Shown piece by piece: positions 35,065 to 45,329 of a stretch of DNA of 64,000 nucleotides (positions within the stretch are counted from its first letter, which is position 1; each line of letters starts with the position of its first letter). The translations under genes and the position numbers were made by a program. The stretch lies in the NCBI RefSeq assembly GCF_019793465.1, contig NZ_JAILYJ010000003.1, positions 62,001-126,000 on the forward strand, in the 5' to 3' direction. The notes beneath the pieces were generated by a model that saw nothing but the letters and a program-made list of their open reading frames with translations, was not told the origin of the DNA and did not search any database. This DNA is from Rhizobium croatiense (lineage in GTDB: Bacteria; Pseudomonadota; Alphaproteobacteria; Rhizobiales; Rhizobiaceae).

Positions 35065-35426
35065 AGAAAAAAGTACTGACCGTGGATGATTCCCGCACCA
35101 TCCGAAACATGCTGCTCGTGACCCTGAACAATGCCGGCTTCGAGACGATCCAGGCGGAAGACGGCGTCGAGGGTCTCGAAGTTCTCGAAGAGTCCAATCC
35201 TGACGTCATCGTCACCGACATCAACATGCCGCGCCTCGACGGTTTCGGCTTCATCGAAGGTGTCCGCCGCAACGAGAAATATCGGGCGATCCCGATCCTG
35301 GTCCTGACGACCGAGAGCGACGCGGAAAAGAAGAACCGCGCCCGCCAGGCCGGCGCCACGGGCTGGATCGTCAAGCCTTTCGACCCGGCCAAGCTGATCG
35401 ATGCAATTGAGCGTGTAACCGCTTAA
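35061..35426 (+). CDS. cheY1: chemotaxis response regulator CheY1
   Basis: The 121-residue receiver has D9/D10, phospho-acceptor D53 (VIVTDINMP), T83 and K105, complete for a CheY. Its neighbour CheS and position match S. meliloti CheY1, considered a phosphate sink that drains the kinase, while CheY2 acts on the motor. Start overlaps cheS by 4 bp; cheA begins 17 bp after the stop. Confidence 0.92.
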   Translation: MKKKVLTVDDSRTIRNMLLVTLNNAGFETIQAEDGVEGLEVLEESNPDVIVTDINMPRLDGFGFIEGVRRNEKYRAIPILVLTTESDAEKKNRARQAGATGWIVKPFDPAKLIDAIERVTA

Positions 35427-35443
35427 ACCCAGGATTTGCTCCT

Positions 35444-37729
35444 ATGGATATGAACGAAATCAAAGAGATCTTTTTCCAGGAGTGCGAGGAACAGCTCGCC
35501 GAGCTGGAATCCGGTCTTCTGAAAATGAACGATGGCGATCGCGATCCGGAAACCGTCAATGCGGTGTTCCGTGCCGTGCATTCGATCAAGGGGGGCGCCG
35601 GCGCCTTCGGCCTTGATGATCTGGTTGCCTTCGCCCATGTGTTCGAGACCACTCTCGATTGCGTTCGTTCCAACAAGCTCGAGCCGACCCAGGACGTCCT
35701 GAAGGTGATGCTGAAGTCGGCCGACGTGCTCGCCGACTTGACCAATGCCGCGCGCGACGGCGGCAGCGTCGATGAGAGCCGCAGCCGCGGCCTCGTCAAG
35801 GAGCTGGAAGCGCTGGCCAACGGTGAATTGCCTTCCCCCTCGGCCGCCGCTGAGGCGCCTGCGCCCAAGGCCGCGGCAAAGGCGGCCCCGGCCGCTCCGG
35901 CGCCGACCCCCAAACCCACCGATGACAGCGGCTTCCAGCCGATCCCCTTTTCCTTCGACGATTTCGGCGGCGACGAAGCGGCCTCCGACCTGCCGGCCTA
36001 TGAAGTCACCTTCAAGCCGCGTTACGAGCTCTATTCCAAGGGCAATGACGCCACCCTGCTGCTGCGCGATCTCTCGCGCCTCGGTGAGATGACCATCTAT
36101 TGCAATATGGATGAGCTGCCGGGCCTCGAGGAACTCGATCCGGAAGGCGCCTATTTCTTCTGGAACGTCACGATCAAGACGGACAAGGGCGAAGACGCCA
36201 TCCGCACCGTCTTCGAATTCGCGGAATGGGATTGCGACCTGACGGTGAAGCCGGTCGAGGCAGCAAGCGCCGGCGCGGCCGGCAATGAGGAACTGCCGAT
36301 GGTGCCGGTTCCCTTCGACCTGTCGATCCTCGACGAGACGGCCGCCGTGGAACAGGTTTCCGCCGCGCGGTCCGACGATGCGACGGCCGCCGTTGCCGCT
36401 GCCGAGACCGCATCCAACGTCACGCAGATGGCGGCAGCCGCCGCCCGCGTCGAGAAGAAGGAATCGGCCGCTGCCGCGGCCGCCGCGGCAAATGCCGCCG
36501 CCCAGAACAATGCCGCCGGCGCCGGCCAGACGATCCGCGTCGATCTCGACCGCGTCGACCGGCTCATCAACCTCGTCGGCGAACTGGTCATCAACCAGGC
36601 GATGCTGTCGCAGAGCGTCATCGAGAACGACACCACCGGGACCTCCTCGATCAACATGGGCCTCGAGGAGCTGCAGCAGCTCACCCGCGAGATCCAGGAC
36701 TCGGTGATGGCGATCCGCGCCCAGCCGGTGAAGCCGGTCTTCCAGCGCATGTCGCGCATCGTCCGCGAAATCGCCGACATGACCGGCAAGTCGATCCGCC
36801 TGATCACCGAAGGTGAAAACACCGAAGTCGACAAGACGGTCATCGACAAGCTGGCCGAGCCGCTGACCCACATGATCCGCAATGCCGTCGACCACGGCAT
36901 CGAGACGCCGGAAAAGCGCGCGGCCGCCGGCAAGAATACCGAAGGCACCGTCCGTCTCACCGCCAAGCATCGTTCCGGCCGCATCCTGATCGAGCTTGCC
37001 GACGACGGCGCCGGCATCAACCGCGAGAAGGTTCGCCAGAAGGCGATCGACAACGACCTGATCCCGGCAGACGCCAATCTTTCGGACGAGGAAATCGACA
37101 ACCTGATCTTCCTGCCGGGCTTCTCGACCGCCGACAAGATCTCCGACATCTCCGGCCGCGGCGTCGGCATGGACGTCGTCAAGCGTTCGATCCAGGCGCT
37201 CGGCGGCCGCATCAACATCACGTCCAAGCCGGGCCACGGCTCGGTCTTCACCATGAGCCTGCCGCTGACGCTCGCCGTCCTCGACGGCATGGTGGTCACC
37301 GTCGCCGGCCAGACGCTGGTCGTACCGCTGACCGCGATCGTCGAAACCCTGCAGCCGGAAGCTGCGGCGATCCACTCCTTCGGCGCCAACCACCGGCTGA
37401 TCTCGATCCGCAACTCTTTCTGCCCGCTGGTCGATGTCGGCCGCATCCTGAACTTCCGCGCGACCCAGGCCAATCCTGTGGAAGGCGTGGCGCTCCTGGT
37501 GGAATCCGAAGGCGGCGGCCAGCGCGCCCTGATGGTCGATGCCATCCAGGGGCAGCGTCAGGTGGTCATCAAGAGCCTGGAAGCCAACTACACCCACGTA
37601 CCGGGCATTGCCGCCGCCACCATCCTCGGCGACGGCCGCGTGGCTCTGATCCTCGATGTCGACGCGGTTGTCGGCGCTTCGCGCGGCCAGTCGCTGAAAG
37701 CGGAAATGTCGTTAGCAGCAGTAGGGTAA
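35444..37729 (+). CDS. cheA: chemotaxis histidine kinase CheA
   Basis: The 761-residue kinase has an Hpt domain with the phosphorylated H46 (VFRAVHSIKGGAGAFG), then a long Ala/Pro linker and a P2-like CheY-binding region (about 175-270). An Ala-rich segment leads to the dimerisation helix (RVDRLINLVGELVINQAML, about 365-385), the HATPase core (MIRNAVDHGIE, DDGAGIN, GRGVGMDVV) and the C-terminal CheW-like domain. It reads receptor arrays and phosphorylates CheY1, CheY2 and CheB. ATG 35444 and 35450 are both possible. Confidence 0.95.
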   Translation: MDMNEIKEIFFQECEEQLAELESGLLKMNDGDRDPETVNAVFRAVHSIKGGAGAFGLDDLVAFAHVFETTLDCVRSNKLEPTQDVLKVMLKSADVLADLTNAARDGGSVDESRSRGLVKELEALANGELPSPSAAAEAPAPKAAAKAAPAAPAPTPKPTDDSGFQPIPFSFDDFGGDEAASDLPAYEVTFKPRYELYSKGNDATLLLRDLSRLGEMTIYCNMDELPGLEELDPEGAYFFWNVTIKTDKGEDAIRTVFEFAEWDCDLTVKPVEAASAGAAGNEELPMVPVPFDLSILDETAAVEQVSAARSDDATAAVAAAETASNVTQMAAAAARVEKKESAAAAAAAANAAAQNNAAGAGQTIRVDLDRVDRLINLVGELVINQAMLSQSVIENDTTGTSSINMGLEELQQLTREIQDSVMAIRAQPVKPVFQRMSRIVREIADMTGKSIRLITEGENTEVDKTVIDKLAEPLTHMIRNAVDHGIETPEKRAAAGKNTEGTVRLTAKHRSGRILIELADDGAGINREKVRQKAIDNDLIPADANLSDEEIDNLIFLPGFSTADKISDISGRGVGMDVVKRSIQALGGRINITSKPGHGSVFTMSLPLTLAVLDGMVVTVAGQTLVVPLTAIVETLQPEAAAIHSFGANHRLISIRNSFCPLVDVGRILNFRATQANPVEGVALLVESEGGGQRALMVDAIQGQRQVVIKSLEANYTHVPGIAAATILGDGRVALILDVDAVVGASRGQSLKAEMSLAAVG

Positions 37730-37733
37730 GGCA

Positions 37734-38201
37734 ATGTCGTACACCGTAAAAAGCCTGAGCGAAGGGGACCGCGAGCTGATCGCGTTCCGTATCGGCGATC
37801 AGGAATTTTGCGTGAACATCATGTCGGTTCGCGAAATCCGGGGCTGGACCCCGGCGACCGCGATGCCGCACTCGCCTGCCTATATGCTTGGTGTCATCAA
37901 CTTGCGCGGCGCGGTGCTGCCGATCATCGATCTTGCCGCCCGCCTCGGCATGAAGCCGGCCGATCCGACCGCCCGTCATGTCATCATCGTCGCCCAGGTC
38001 CGCCGCAAGGTCGTCGGCCTGCTGGTCGATGCCGTGTCCGATATCCTGACGGTGACCGACGAGACCATCCAGCCGACCCCGGAGATCTCCTCCGAGATCG
38101 AGCGTCAATTCGCCCGCGGCATTCTCGCCATCGACAAACGTATGATCTGCCTGATCGAACTCGAATCCCTCTTCTCCGACACCGAAAGCGAAGCCGCATG
38201 A
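37734..38201 (+). CDS. cheW: chemotaxis coupling protein CheW
   Basis: The 155-residue scaffold protein is one CheW domain with 'FCVNIMSVREIRGWTPATAMPHSPAYMLGVINLRGAVLPIIDL', the family core. It links receptors to CheA in the array. It starts 4 bp after cheA and its stop overlaps the cheR start (ATGA). A small insertion of polar residues near 'PTARHVIIV' is normal. Confidence 0.95.
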   Translation: MSYTVKSLSEGDRELIAFRIGDQEFCVNIMSVREIRGWTPATAMPHSPAYMLGVINLRGAVLPIIDLAARLGMKPADPTARHVIIVAQVRRKVVGLLVDAVSDILTVTDETIQPTPEISSEIERQFARGILAIDKRMICLIELESLFSDTESEAA

Positions 38202-39106
38202 GTGCAATGGGCGCAAAAGATCAGAGGCAGGGGGCCGACGAGGTGCTAGCGAGCGGAGAATATCCGCTGACGCGCCGCGACCTCACGGAAATCGCCGCCA
38301 TGATCTATTCGGATGCCGGCATCTTCCTCAACGAGACGAAGGCCTCGCTCGTCTATTCGCGCCTGTCGAAGCATATCCGCAATCTCGGCCTGTCCGGCTT
38401 CCGGGAATATTGCGAACTCGTCGCTTCGCCGGCGGGTGCGGCGGAGCGCCGCGAAATGCTGTCGCATCTGACGACCAACTTCACCCGCTTCTTCCGCGAA
38501 AACCATCATTTCGAGCATCTGCGCGATCATGTGCTGCCGGAGCTTCTGCAGCGGGCGAGGGCCGGCGGCAGAGTGCGCATCTGGTCGGCCGCTTCCTCCG
38601 ACGGGCAGGAACCCTATTCGATCGCGCTCACCGTGCTGTCGCTGATGCCGAACGTCGCCGACTACGACTTCAAGATCCTGGCGACCGACATCGACCCGAA
38701 GATCCTCGCGATCGCTCGCGCCGGCGCCTATGACGAAACCGCGCTCGAAACCGTGTCGCCCGCCATGCGCAAGCAATGGTTCAGCGAAGTCGAGGTGCAG
38801 GGCCGACGGAAATTTCAGGTCGACGACCGCGTCAAGCGGCTGATCACCTATAACGAGCTGAACCTGATGGCGCAGTGGCCGTTCAAGGGCAAGTTCGACG
38901 TCATCTTCTGCCGCAACGTCGTCATCTATTTCGACGAGCCGACGCAGATGAAGATCTGGCAGCGTTTCGCCGGTCTGCTGCCGGAAGGCGGCCATCTCTA
39001 TATCGGCCATTCCGAGCGCGTGTCCGGCGAGGCGAAACACGTCTTCGACAATATCGGCATCACGACCTATCGCTACGCGGCCAAGGGTCTCGGGAGGAAG
39101 GCATGA
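38198..39106 (+). CDS. cheR: chemoreceptor methyltransferase CheR
   Basis: The 302-residue protein has the CheR N-terminal helical domain (to about 95) and a SAM-binding methyltransferase domain: [38 protein letters not shown] and [10 protein letters not shown]. The glycine-rich SAM loop reads '[11 protein letters not shown]' where the usual CheR has 'ASTGEEPYS'. It methylates glutamates on receptors for adaptation. Start overlaps cheW by 4 bp and its end overlaps cheB by 4 bp. Confidence 0.95.
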   Translation: MSAMGAKDQRQGADEVLASGEYPLTRRDLTEIAAMIYSDAGIFLNETKASLVYSRLSKHIRNLGLSGFREYCELVASPAGAAERREMLSHLTTNFTRFFRENHHFEHLRDHVLPELLQRARAGGRVRIWSAASSDGQEPYSIALTVLSLMPNVADYDFKILATDIDPKILAIARAGAYDETALETVSPAMRKQWFSEVEVQGRRKFQVDDRVKRLITYNELNLMAQWPFKGKFDVIFCRNVVIYFDEPTQMKIWQRFAGLLPEGGHLYIGHSERVSGEAKHVFDNIGITTYRYAAKGLGRKA

Positions 39107-40146
39107 GCGCGCCGGCAAGGGTTCTCGTTGTTGACGACTCGCCGACGATGCGCGGTCTGATCACCGCCGTCCTGAGTTCGGACCCCGAAGTCAACGTCAT
39201 CGGCCAGGCCGGTGACGCGCTGGAAGCGCGCGAGGCGATCAAGCGGCTGAACCCCGACGTCGTGACGCTCGACATCGAGATGCCGAACATGAACGGCCTC
39301 GATTTTCTCGAAAAGATCATGACGTTGCGCCCGATGCCGGTCATCATGGTGTCCACGATGACCCATCGCGGCGCCGAGGCGACGCTTGCAGCACTTGAGA
39401 TCGGAGCTTTCGATTGCGTCGGCAAGCCGGGTCCCGGCGAACCCAGGCCCTTCGGCGACCTCGCCGAGAAGGTCAAGGCGGCCGCCCGCACGCAGCGCCA
39501 GTTTTCCCAACCGGCGGCTGCCGTCGCGCCGCCGCCCTCCGTCGCCGATTTCCGCGTCGGCCGCAAGATCGTCGCGATCGGCTCGTCGACGGGCGGCGTC
39601 GAGGCGCTGATTGCCGTGCTCCAGAAGTTCCCGGCCAATTGCCCGCCGACGGTCATCACCCAGCACATGCCGCCGACCTTCACCAAGAGCTTCGCCGAAC
39701 GGCTGAACCGCCTCTGCGCGCCGGTGGTGCAGGAAGCGACCGACGGCGCCCGCCTGGAAATCGGCAAGATCTATCTGGCGCCCGGAGGCGAACGTCATCT
39801 CCAGGTCACCGGCGCTACGGCGCCGTGCTGCCGCCTCGTCGACCGCGCCCCGGTCAACGGTCACCGCCCCTCGGTGGACGTGCTCTTTGATTCTGTTGCG
39901 GAACTGGCCGGCCGCAACGCCGTTGGCGTGATTCTGACCGGGATGGGCCGCGACGGCGCCGCCGGATTGTTGAAAATGCGTCACGCCGGCGCCAGAACCC
40001 TCGGCCAGAACGAAAAAACCTGTGTCGTTTACGGAATGCCAAGGGTTGCGCACGAACTTGGCGCCGTTGAGCAGCAGCTGCCACTGTCTGCCATCGGTGA
40101 GGAAATATTGAAAATGACAGCCGCCCGAAAGGAAGGGACCGAATAA
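39103..40146 (+). CDS. cheB: receptor methylesterase/deamidase CheB
   Basis: The 347-residue response regulator has a receiver (D11/D12, D57 acceptor in VVTLDIEMP) and a methylesterase domain with catalytic S162 ([11 protein letters not shown]), H188 (TQHMPPTFT) and D284 ([11 protein letters not shown]). It removes receptor methyl groups and opposes CheR. GGGAGGAAGG precedes the start at 39103, which overlaps cheR by 4 bp. cheY2 starts 1 bp after its stop. Confidence 0.95.
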   Translation: MSAPARVLVVDDSPTMRGLITAVLSSDPEVNVIGQAGDALEAREAIKRLNPDVVTLDIEMPNMNGLDFLEKIMTLRPMPVIMVSTMTHRGAEATLAALEIGAFDCVGKPGPGEPRPFGDLAEKVKAAARTQRQFSQPAAAVAPPPSVADFRVGRKIVAIGSSTGGVEALIAVLQKFPANCPPTVITQHMPPTFTKSFAERLNRLCAPVVQEATDGARLEIGKIYLAPGGERHLQVTGATAPCCRLVDRAPVNGHRPSVDVLFDSVAELAGRNAVGVILTGMGRDGAAGLLKMRHAGARTLGQNEKTCVVYGMPRVAHELGAVEQQLPLSAIGEEILKMTAARKEGTE

Positions 40147-40147
40147 A

Positions 40148-40537
40148 ATGTCGATCGCGGAGAAAATCAAAGTTCTGATCGTCGATGATCAGGTAACGAG
40201 CCGGTTGCTGCTCAGCGACGCGCTGACACAGCTCGGTTTCAAGCAGATCACGTCGGCCGGCGACGGCGAACAGGGCATGAAGATCATGACCGAGCAGCCG
40301 CACCATCTGGTGATCTCGGACTTTAACATGCCGAAGATGGATGGCATCGGCTTCCTTCAGGCCGTGCGCACCAACCCGAACACCAAGAAGGCAGCCTTCA
40401 TCATCCTCACCGCCCAGGGCGATCGCGCGCTGGTGCAGAAGGCCGCCCAGCTCGGCGCCAACAACGTGCTCGCCAAGCCGTTCACGATCGAGAAGATGAA
40501 AGCGGCCATCGAAGCCGTGTTTGGAGCCCTGAAATGA
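40148..40537 (+). CDS. cheY2: chemotaxis response regulator CheY2
   Basis: The 129-residue receiver has D13/D14, acceptor D58 (LVISDFNMP), T88 and K110. In S. meliloti CheY2 is the main motor-binding CheY that slows rotation. It is packed between cheB (1 bp) and cheD (4-bp overlap). No output domain. Confidence 0.93.
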   Translation: MSIAEKIKVLIVDDQVTSRLLLSDALTQLGFKQITSAGDGEQGMKIMTEQPHHLVISDFNMPKMDGIGFLQAVRTNPNTKKAAFIILTAQGDRALVQKAAQLGANNVLAKPFTIEKMKAAIEAVFGALK

Positions 40538-41088
40538 TCACTGAGGGGGCAGCCCGCCGCGTGCACATTATTCAAGGCGAGTATAAGGTTCTGAGCGATC
40601 CGAATGCGGTCCTCTCGACCATTCTCGGCTCGTGCGTGGCTGCGTGCCTCAGAGACCCTGTCGCCGGCATCGGCGGCATGAACCACTTTCTGCTGCCCGG
40701 TTCGGCGACGTCGCCGACATCAGGCGGGGATGCCACGCGCTACGGCGTGCATCTGATGGAATTGCTGATCAACGGTCTCCTGAAGCAGGGCGCCCGGCGC
40801 GACCGGCTGGAGGCAAAGATCTTCGGCGGCGCCAAGACGATCTCGACCTTCTCCAACGTCGGTGAGCAGAACGCGACCTTCGCCATGCAGTTCCTGAGGG
40901 ATGAAGGCATTCCGGTGGTCGGCTCGTCCACAGGTGGAGAGCATGGGCGCAAGCTCGAATATTGGCCGGTCTCCGGTCGTGCCCGGCAATATCCATTGAC
41001 CGGCGCCGAAACCCAGAGAACCGTCGCTCTCGAGCAGCGTCCCGCCGCTCCGCAGAAGCCCGCCGAAACCAGTATCGAATTTTTTTGA
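40534..41088 (+). CDS. cheD: chemoreceptor glutamine deamidase CheD
   Basis: The 184-residue protein carries the CheD catalytic Cys (C34 in [11 protein letters not shown]) and His (H51 in [10 protein letters not shown]), with further conserved VHLMELLIN and KIFGGAKTI segments. It deamidates receptor glutamines and may interact with CheC/FliY-type partners where present; none is seen here. It overlaps cheY2 by 4 bp and is followed 16 bp on by cheT. Confidence 0.93.
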   Translation: MITEGAARRVHIIQGEYKVLSDPNAVLSTILGSCVAACLRDPVAGIGGMNHFLLPGSATSPTSGGDATRYGVHLMELLINGLLKQGARRDRLEAKIFGGAKTISTFSNVGEQNATFAMQFLRDEGIPVVGSSTGGEHGRKLEYWPVSGRARQYPLTGAETQRTVALEQRPAAPQKPAETSIEFF

Positions 41089-41104
41089 TGGCGAGGATTT
41101 TGAT

Positions 41105-41494
41105 ATGACATTTACTCCGGTAATGGAGCCGCCCGCGCCAGTGGAAGCGCTGAGCGACATCCTGATGCGCATCGTGTCCGAACTGCACGATGTCGCCTAT
41201 CTGATCGAGCGCATCGAGCCGCAGCTTCTCGACCTCGGCGGCGCCGAAGTTCTGAATTCGCCTGACGCCATGAAGGTCATGCAGGGCATCGATCTGGCGG
41301 TGCAGAAATCGCGCGGCCTCGCCGAATTCATCGACACCATCACCGGCGAAATCCCGCTCGGCTGGACCGTCGACGTCGCAACCGCGCTCAGCCTCGTCAA
41401 GCTGGCGGAGATGCAGAAGGCGCTGGGCGGCGCGACCCGCCACGGCCATTCCCAGCCGCTGAGCAAGGCGGCCGGCGACTTCGATTTCTTCTAA
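41105..41494 (+). CDS. cheT: CheT-like small chemotaxis protein
   Basis: The 129-residue helical protein (LMRIVSELHDVAYLIERIEPQLLDLGG...) has no known enzymatic motif. Position after cheD and before fliF matches the last che-operon gene of S. meliloti (earlier orf10, now cheT). A coiled, CheZ-like or receptor-linked role has been discussed for that gene; nothing in the sequence decides. The name rests on context. Confidence 0.7.
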   Translation: MTFTPVMEPPAPVEALSDILMRIVSELHDVAYLIERIEPQLLDLGGAEVLNSPDAMKVMQGIDLAVQKSRGLAEFIDTITGEIPLGWTVDVATALSLVKLAEMQKALGGATRHGHSQPLSKAAGDFDFF

Positions 41495-41693
41495 CGCGCG
41501 CTATCCTACAGCGTCGCTTCTCCCGCATTGGGCCTTCGTTTCACCGAGGTCGTTCTCGCAAAATCGCTGCATGACGGGCTTGAGCCTTTCGCTCTCGCGC
41601 GCTCTTGACGAAACGCTCGCACAAGTTTCGCCGATTATTCGTCAGATGAGGCAATAAGCCTGCTTTGTCTTTGACGGATCGTGCGAGAACAGA

Positions 41694-43385
41694 ATGAATC
41701 TGTTAAATCAATTAGTTCAGATCTTTAAGAACTTTGGTGCCCTGGGCCGGACGCGCCTGATGATTCTGGGTGGCGTCGGCGCCGTTTCCATTGCAATCGT
41801 CCTTGCGGCTGCCCTTTTCGTCAACAAACCGGCTCAGGAAACGCTCTACGTCGGTCTCGACGCTCCCGATCTCAACCAGATCAGCATGGCGCTTGCCGAA
41901 GCCAACGTCGATTTCCAGGTCGGCACGGACGGCACCAGCATCACCGTCCCGGCGGGCATGACGGGCAAGGCCCGCCTGTTGCTTGCCGAGCGCGGCCTGC
42001 CGAACAGCGCCAATGCCGGTTATGAACTCTTCGACAATGTCGGCTCGCTCGGCCTGACCTCCTTCATGCAGGAAGTGACGCGGGTTCGCGCGCTGGAAGG
42101 CGAAATCGCCCGCACCATCCAGTCGATCTCGGGCATAACAGCCGCGCGCGTCCATATCGTCATGCCGGAGGTCGGGAACTTCCGCAAGGCGGAGCAGAAA
42201 CCGACGGCCTCCGTCATGATCCGCGCCAGTGCGGCCACCGGGCGCGGCGCTGCGACTTCGATCCGCCACCTCGTCGCCTCGGCCGTGCCGGGGCTCGACG
42301 TCGATGACGTGACGATTCTCGATTCCGCCGGCCAACTGCTCGCGTCCGGCGACGAGGCGAGCAACAGCTCTCTGAACCGCTCGCTCAACATCGTCCAGAA
42401 CGTTCAGCAGGAAGTCGAATCCAACATCGACAAGGCGCTCGCACCCTTCCTCGGCATGGACAACTTCCGCTCCAGCGTCACCGCCGACTTGAATACCGAC
42501 GCCCAGCAGATCCAGGAAACGACCTACGATCCCGAATCCAAGGTCGAACGCTCGGTGCGCTCGACGAAGGAAGCCCAGCAGTCGCAACAGAAGCAGTCCG
42601 ACAGTGCGACGACGGTCGAACAGAACATTCCGCAGGCAGCCCCCGACGCCGGCGGCGCCAGCGGCCCGGAATCGCAGGACAAGTCCGACAAGCGCGAAGA
42701 GCAGACCAACTACGAAATCAACAGCAAGACGACGGCGACGACCCGCAACAGCTATAAGGTCGAAAAGCTGTCGATCGCCGTGGTGGTCAACAAGGGCCGC
42801 ATCGCCAAGATGGTCGGCGAGCCTGCCGATCAGGCCAAGGTCGACGCCTATCTCGCCGAAATGCAGAAGATCGTCGCTTCGGCCGCCGGCATCGACGCCA
42901 AGCGCGGCGACGTCGTCACCGTCACGGCCATGGACTTCCTCGAAAATCAGCTGCTCGAAGACGCCACCGGCGGTGTCCGGGTCATGGACATGCTGAGCCG
43001 CAATCTTGCCGGCATCATCAACTCGCTCGCCTTCGTCGCGGTCGCCTTCGTGGTGGTCTGGATGGGCCTGCGTCCGCTGGTCCGCAGCGTCAGCGGCAAC
43101 GGTGCGGGCGCGGTTCTCGGCGACGCCACGCCGGAAGCGGCCGGCCTCGAGCTTCCGGACTTCGCGCCGGCGGCAGGCGCGCCCGGAGGCGCTCTCATGG
43201 ATGGCTTCGGATCCGACTTCGGCTTCGACAGCACCGAGGATCTGCTCAGCCTCGGCGACGACGACGGCAACTTCAACCGCCGTGTCAAGGAAGGCCCGGA
43301 ACGCAAGCTCTCCCGCATGGTCGAGATCAACGAGGAACGCGCCGCGAAAATTCTCCGGAAATGGGCAATCGACGAGGCAGCATAA
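41694..43385 (+). CDS. fliF: flagellar MS-ring protein FliF
   Basis: The 563-residue inner-membrane ring protein has spans at about 20-45 (MILGGVGAVSIAIVLAAALFV) and 440-460, with the large periplasmic ring-building modules between (AGYELFDNVGSLGLTSFMQEV, RALEGEIARTI). A C-terminal cytoplasmic tail for FliG ends in ERAAKILRKWAIDEA. It is the base on which the switch and export apparatus assemble. A 199-bp gap separates it from cheT; an intrinsic terminator follows its stop directly. Confidence 0.95.
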   Translation: MNLLNQLVQIFKNFGALGRTRLMILGGVGAVSIAIVLAAALFVNKPAQETLYVGLDAPDLNQISMALAEANVDFQVGTDGTSITVPAGMTGKARLLLAERGLPNSANAGYELFDNVGSLGLTSFMQEVTRVRALEGEIARTIQSISGITAARVHIVMPEVGNFRKAEQKPTASVMIRASAATGRGAATSIRHLVASAVPGLDVDDVTILDSAGQLLASGDEASNSSLNRSLNIVQNVQQEVESNIDKALAPFLGMDNFRSSVTADLNTDAQQIQETTYDPESKVERSVRSTKEAQQSQQKQSDSATTVEQNIPQAAPDAGGASGPESQDKSDKREEQTNYEINSKTTATTRNSYKVEKLSIAVVVNKGRIAKMVGEPADQAKVDAYLAEMQKIVASAAGIDAKRGDVVTVTAMDFLENQLLEDATGGVRVMDMLSRNLAGIINSLAFVAVAFVVVWMGLRPLVRSVSGNGAGAVLGDATPEAAGLELPDFAPAAGAPGGALMDGFGSDFGFDSTEDLLSLGDDDGNFNRRVKEGPERKLSRMVEINEERAAKILRKWAIDEAA

Positions 43386-43386
43386 G

Positions 43387-43411
43387 AAAGGGCCGGGAAA
43401 CCGGCCTTTTT
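43387..43411 (+). terminator. intrinsic terminator after fliF
   Basis: GGCCGG (43391-43396) pairs with CCGGCC (43401-43406) around GAAA, with A/T pairs extending the stem and a five-T run (43407-43411). It starts one base after the fliF stop and should end the che-fliF transcript. Confidence 0.9.
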
Positions 43412-43769
43412 CACGTTCGTGCCGGGCTTTCCCGGTCAGGGGCTTGCCGGTCCCCGCAAAGGTCGGTAAGGCGCGTTCAGCGAGTTGGATAAGGCTGCTG
43501 AGCTCACTCGCGTAAAACGCGAATCAAGTTGCGGTACAGCCAGAATCACCGTAGCCTCGACCATGTCTTAAGAGGCATGATCGGCATTCGAATCAGGGCA
43601 TGGACGGCGGCGAAAGTAAATCCCTAGAAGTCGGAGATGGTACTTTACATCGGCTGGCTTACCCTTGGGTGATTCGAAATGGGATTCCCGCGGGACATGA
43701 ATTGAATCCTTTACAGAAAAATTGCCGTTGCACCGAGTGTGATCGTTTCTCAGCCGCAGGACGTTGCCA
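43412..43769. other. 358-bp spacer upstream of visN
   Basis: This gap holds the visN promoter. Only a small hairpin TCGCG/CGCGA (43509-43513 / 43519-43523) stands out. No gene or recognisable sigma box is seen. Confidence 0.5.
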
Positions 43770-44516
43770 ATGGATATGAACATATTTCAGGCAAGCAAAG
43801 GCGAGAGGCAGATGATAAATTTCGCAAGCGCAGTGGCGCCGGCTCTGTTGCCGCGCGATGAGCTGATCCAGCGGCTGCACAGTGTCGCCAGTACTGGCAG
43901 GTTGCAGCCCGGTTTGCGCGCCCTGACGGAATATGTCGGCGCCTCGCACTATCTCCTGGCGCGTTGTGATCTCATTCAGGAAAGCGGCCTCGATTTCGTC
44001 GTCTCCTCGGATTGGCCCTTCGACCTGGTCAAGGACATCGCCAACAATCTCGTCAGCGGCTATGCCCGCTCCACCGAGCTGGAAAAATGCATGCAGGTCT
44101 TCCAGCCGAATTTTGCGCTGCTGCCAGAGAGCGCCGACGTGCCGGAGGGCGCCAGCCGCCAATATTGTTCATTGACCTTCAATGTCGGCCGCTCGCGGCT
44201 GGCCTTGATGTTCCTGTTCGGCGAAGGGTTCATCCTGTCGCCGGAGCGGCTGCGGGATGTCGGCCTGCTTGCCGGCTATGTCGCGAGCTTCCTGCGTTGC
44301 GGCGGCGCCAGGGTCGACCGCGATTTCGAACTGACCGACCGCGAGCTGGAATGCCTGTTCTGGATCGCCGAGGGCAAGACCAGCGACGAGATCGCGATGA
44401 TCCTCGGAATCTCCCGCAACACGATCAACAACTACATCACCAGCGTGATGCGCAAGACGGCGACCAAGACCCGGTCGGAGGCCATTGCTTTCGCTGTCCG
44501 CAACAATCTCGTATAG
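43770..44516 (+). CDS. visN: LuxR-type flagellar master regulator VisN
   Basis: The protein (248 residues from ATG 43770) has an N-terminal sensor-type domain and a C-terminal LuxR helix-turn-helix (LTDRELECLFWIAEGKTSDEIAMILGISRNTINNYI, about 185-225). VisN acts with VisR as a heteromer at the top of the rhizobial motility cascade, switching on Rem and then flagellar genes. Context is decisive: it is followed by visR and sits between fliF and flhB as in S. meliloti. A TTG two codons earlier (43764) and a second ATG (43776) are alternative starts. Confidence 0.9.
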   Translation: MDMNIFQASKGERQMINFASAVAPALLPRDELIQRLHSVASTGRLQPGLRALTEYVGASHYLLARCDLIQESGLDFVVSSDWPFDLVKDIANNLVSGYARSTELEKCMQVFQPNFALLPESADVPEGASRQYCSLTFNVGRSRLALMFLFGEGFILSPERLRDVGLLAGYVASFLRCGGARVDRDFELTDRELECLFWIAEGKTSDEIAMILGISRNTINNYITSVMRKTATKTRSEAIAFAVRNNLV

Positions 44517-44524
44517 GGGGATCC

Positions 44525-45271
44525 ATGGGGCATCCATCAAGCAGGCTGATGAACGGCGCCGATCCGCTACGCATGGTGCGGGTGAACAGGGTTTCCAGCC
44601 GGTCCGATCTTTTTCCGCGGCTGATCGCGATGCAGAAACTCGCCGATGCTCAGGGCTTCGCGATCTATCGCGTCAGCGGCTCCGGCCTGCCGGCAAAGCA
44701 GCGCCTCGTCTGCGAGCTCGAGAACTGGGGATCTTCCAATGCCGGTTTCGGCAAGGCCTTCACGGATGCTTATGGCGATATCCTCCTCGATCATATCGAA
44801 AAGTCACTGCTGCCGCTTTCATGGGCCGGTGCTCACGACCGGGCGGCTCCCGGCCCGGCCGACTTCGCGCCGTTCATGACGCGCCTGAAGGACGGCATCC
44901 TGCCTTTTTCCGGCCTTGCCTTTCCGGTGCGGCTCGGCGCCGTCGGCAATGGCTTCATCCTGTTTACCGGCGATGATATCGATCTTTCGAGCGACATGAT
45001 CGTCGAGCTGCACGGCCGCTGCTGCCATATCATGATGGACTTGCTCTCGCTCGACGAACGCCGCACGGGCGCCGCCGAGGCGCTGAGCGAGCGCGAAATC
45101 GCCTGTCTTCAGCTTGCCGGCGACGGTCGCATCAGCGAAGAGATCGCCGAAAAGCTCGGCCTGTCCGTGCACACGGTCAACGCCTATCTCGGCTCGGCGA
45201 CGATCAAGCTCGATTCCGTCAACCGCATCCAGGCGATCGCCAAGGCGATCCGGCTCGGCTATATCAGCTGA
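44525..45271 (+). CDS. visR: LuxR-type flagellar master regulator VisR
   Basis: The 248-residue protein mirrors VisN: N-terminal sensor domain, C-terminal LuxR helix-turn-helix (LSEREIACLQLAGDGRISEEIAEKLGLSVHTVNAYL, about 180-225). ATG 44525 follows AGGGGG at a good distance; an ATG at 44549 is also possible. It starts 8 bp after visN, so both are co-expressed for heteromer formation. Convergent with the flhB operon, whose last gene ends 58 bp past its stop. Confidence 0.9.
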   Translation: MGHPSSRLMNGADPLRMVRVNRVSSRSDLFPRLIAMQKLADAQGFAIYRVSGSGLPAKQRLVCELENWGSSNAGFGKAFTDAYGDILLDHIEKSLLPLSWAGAHDRAAPGPADFAPFMTRLKDGILPFSGLAFPVRLGAVGNGFILFTGDDIDLSSDMIVELHGRCCHIMMDLLSLDERRTGAAEALSEREIACLQLAGDGRISEEIAEKLGLSVHTVNAYLGSATIKLDSVNRIQAIAKAIRLGYIS

Positions 45272-45329
45272 GGCAGCGCCTGCCGCTTTTCACCAAAGAC
45301 GGCGCAAAAGCTTGATTGATTGAGGGCTA

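Noticed and set aside
35423..37597. A 724-codon open frame on the minus strand across cheA
   Set aside because: It is antisense to an unmistakable cheA, has a low-complexity Arg/Gly/Asp/His composition and no domain. Long antisense frames are expected in high-GC genes with biased third positions.
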